Positions 62,920 through 64,000 of a DNA stretch of 64,000 nt are shown here, piece by piece. A program made the position numbers and the translations under genes. The notes beneath the pieces were generated by a model that saw only the letters and a program-made list of their open reading frames with translations, ran no database searches and was not told where the DNA came from. The DNA lies in NCBI GenBank assembly GCA_027493675.1, contig JAOSKI010000042.1, positions 106,218 to 170,217 on the forward strand, written 5' to 3'. Numbering within the stretch: the first letter of the stretch is position 1; each line of letters starts with the position of its first letter. This DNA is from Microthrixaceae bacterium. GTDB taxonomy: Bacteria > Actinomycetota > Acidimicrobiia > Acidimicrobiales > Microtrichaceae.

Positions 62920-63943
62920 ATGAGCAGGCGACCGTTCACGTTTGAGGGCATCAAAGGATCGTCCTCATCGCCGTCGTTGCCGTGCTGGTCGCGCGGCGTG
63001 CAGGTGCCCAGACCGCCGATACATGTTCCCCAGACCCCCACCTCCCGGTGACGCCCTATTACCGGCACATCTCGGCTGCTCCCCGGTGGCGCTACGACGG
63101 ACTCGCACGAGCATCTTCGGCGAGTGGAACGACGACGACTACCGCTTCGGCTCCTGGCGTGATCCAGGGTCCGCGGCGTCACCGCACCGGTTGTGCGGAC
63201 AACTCGGCGCGCGTCGGACCTCTCCTGGAACGTGAGCCTCGGATCCCCGGACGTGCTCATCGCGGTGATCGACTCGGGCATCGAGTGGCGCGGTAGAAGA
63301 TGCCGGACCTGATGCGAACACCTACGTGAACCAGGGCGAGCTGCCGGTTCCACAGCCCGCCGGCACCGGGGCGGACCCCCTACGACTCCAACGGTGACGG
63401 CCGGTTGAACGCCATCGACTACGTGACCGACCCACGGGGTAGGTGACCGCAACAGCAACGAGATGATCGATCCGAAGACCTCATCTTTGCGTTCTCCGAC
63501 GCCTTCGTGCCGACGCCAACAGCTACGTGGACGACATCTCGGGATGGGACATGCTCAGCAGGGACAACAACCCGCTCGACGACGTCGAATACGGCCACGA
63601 GAACCGGTGAGCGCGCGGCTCCACCGCTTCGCACAGCGGCGGCGGACGCGGCCAGGACCTGTCCGGAGTGCAGCCACCTGCCCGTACAGAGTGAGCGATT
63701 CGTTCATCGCCCAGGGCGGGCGCTCTACCCCGGCGTCGTTGTTGTTAGCGCTCGACTCGGGCGCCGACGTCATCCAGGAGGCCCTCGGGGTGATCTCCAA
63801 CCCCCACAGGCCCAACAGGCGATCGACGCGGCATACGGCAGGGTGTTCGGTGATCGCCTCGATGGCCGGCGAACAGTCCAACGCGACCTCCCGGCGACAC
63901 TGGAGCACGCGATCCCAGTGAACTCGCTCACTGGACTCCGGCT
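62920..63943 (+). CDS. Secreted subtilisin-like (S8) protease, N-terminal part
   Basis: Heavily frameshifted and cut at the 3' end by the end of genomic sequence. Start MSRRPFTFEGIK followed, in another frame, by the signal helix RIVLIAVVAVLVARRAGAQT. The catalytic-Asp motif reads SWNVSLGSPDVLIAVIDSGI EW; the calcium-site-like SNGDGRLNAIDYVTD and YVDDISGWDMLSRDNNPLDD VEYGHEN lead towards the catalytic His. ALDSGADVIQEALGVISNP continues the fold. The active-site Ser lies beyond the window. At least seven indels. Confidence 0.75.
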
Positions 63944-64000
63944 AGGTGCTGGAGTCTTATTGTCCCAGTTACCAGGTTAACCTTAGCAATACGTAACCCC
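63944..64000. other. Untrimmed Oxford Nanopore native barcode and adapter (not genomic)
   Basis: AGGTGCTG (63944-63951) and TTAACCTTAGCAAT (63977-63990) are the fixed flanks of native-barcode adapters, and ACGTAAC (63991-63997) continues the ligation adapter. The 25 bases between match barcode 03 in reverse complement, from memory, with a small error near 63959-63961. The genome sequence therefore stops at 63943. Confidence 0.93.

Noticed and set aside
62871..63458. Minus-strand frame of 195 codons near the end
   Set aside because: It is antisense to recognisable subtilase sequence and has low-complexity Arg/Ser content.

Overview
The window reads as a high-GC actinobacterial chromosome, most likely of the class Acidimicrobiia (inference). 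The reasons are the high GC, a WhiB regulator, DUF3090, DUF3107 and SCO1664-type genes, an F420/FrhB-like protein, several branched-chain-amino-acid-type binding lipoproteins, and an argS-lysA-hom-thrC-rho-rpmE-prfA-prmC...wecA-atp gene order like that of Mycobacterium tuberculosis. Sequence quality is that of raw or lightly polished nanopore data. Almost every long conserved gene carries one or more 1-base indels, and the last 57 bases (63944-64000) are not genomic but an untrimmed Oxford Nanopore native barcode plus adapter. Genes are therefore annotated by following the protein across frameshifts; I treat these breaks as sequencing errors, not biology, unless stated.

Layout. 1-151: tail of a DUF2231-like protein. 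244-8491 (minus): ATP synthase operon, AtpZ-like, AtpI, a, c, b-prime, b, delta, alpha, gamma, beta, epsilon. 8588-14643 (minus): a small membrane protein and a LIV-type ABC transporter (livF, livG, a fused livH-livM, binding lipoprotein). 14871-17880 (minus): wecA-like, glyA, rpiB. 17983-24091: a thiolase-like protein (+), a cyclic-nucleotide-binding protein (-), a medium-chain dehydrogenase (+) and two further binding-lipoprotein paralogues (+). 24147-36474 (minus): prmC, prfA, an unknown gene, rpmE, rho, thrC, hom, an AbiEi/DUF559 protein, lysA, argS. A tRNA-Arg(CCG) follows at 36586.

36762-46886: LytR-CpsA-Psr protein, acyl-CoA dehydrogenase, FrhB-like F420 protein, then a stretch with accessory content (DUF222/HNH endonuclease with a stop, small lipoprotein, YbhN-like membrane protein, IS110 transposase), and a type-5 uracil-DNA glycosylase. 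47035-49057 (+): the actinobacterial trio phosphatase-DUF3090-SCO1664. 49094-53218 (minus): an aldonolactone-oxidase-like flavoprotein, etfA/etfB, and a glycerophosphodiester phosphodiesterase. 53419-57729: whiB1-like (+) facing a PdtaS-like kinase, a pair of ArsA/Get3-like ATPases and DUF3107 (minus). 57744-62831: glycosyltransferase (+), mrp and HIT (minus), cysteine desulfurase and HAD hydrolase (+). 62920-63943: start of a secreted subtilase, cut by the end of the read.

The most unusual signal is a 53-nt palindromic element present three times (158-210, 36678-36730, 59057-59109). Each copy lies exactly between the 3' ends of convergent genes, and its loop is as conserved as its arms. No gene-free gap exceeds 300 bases.
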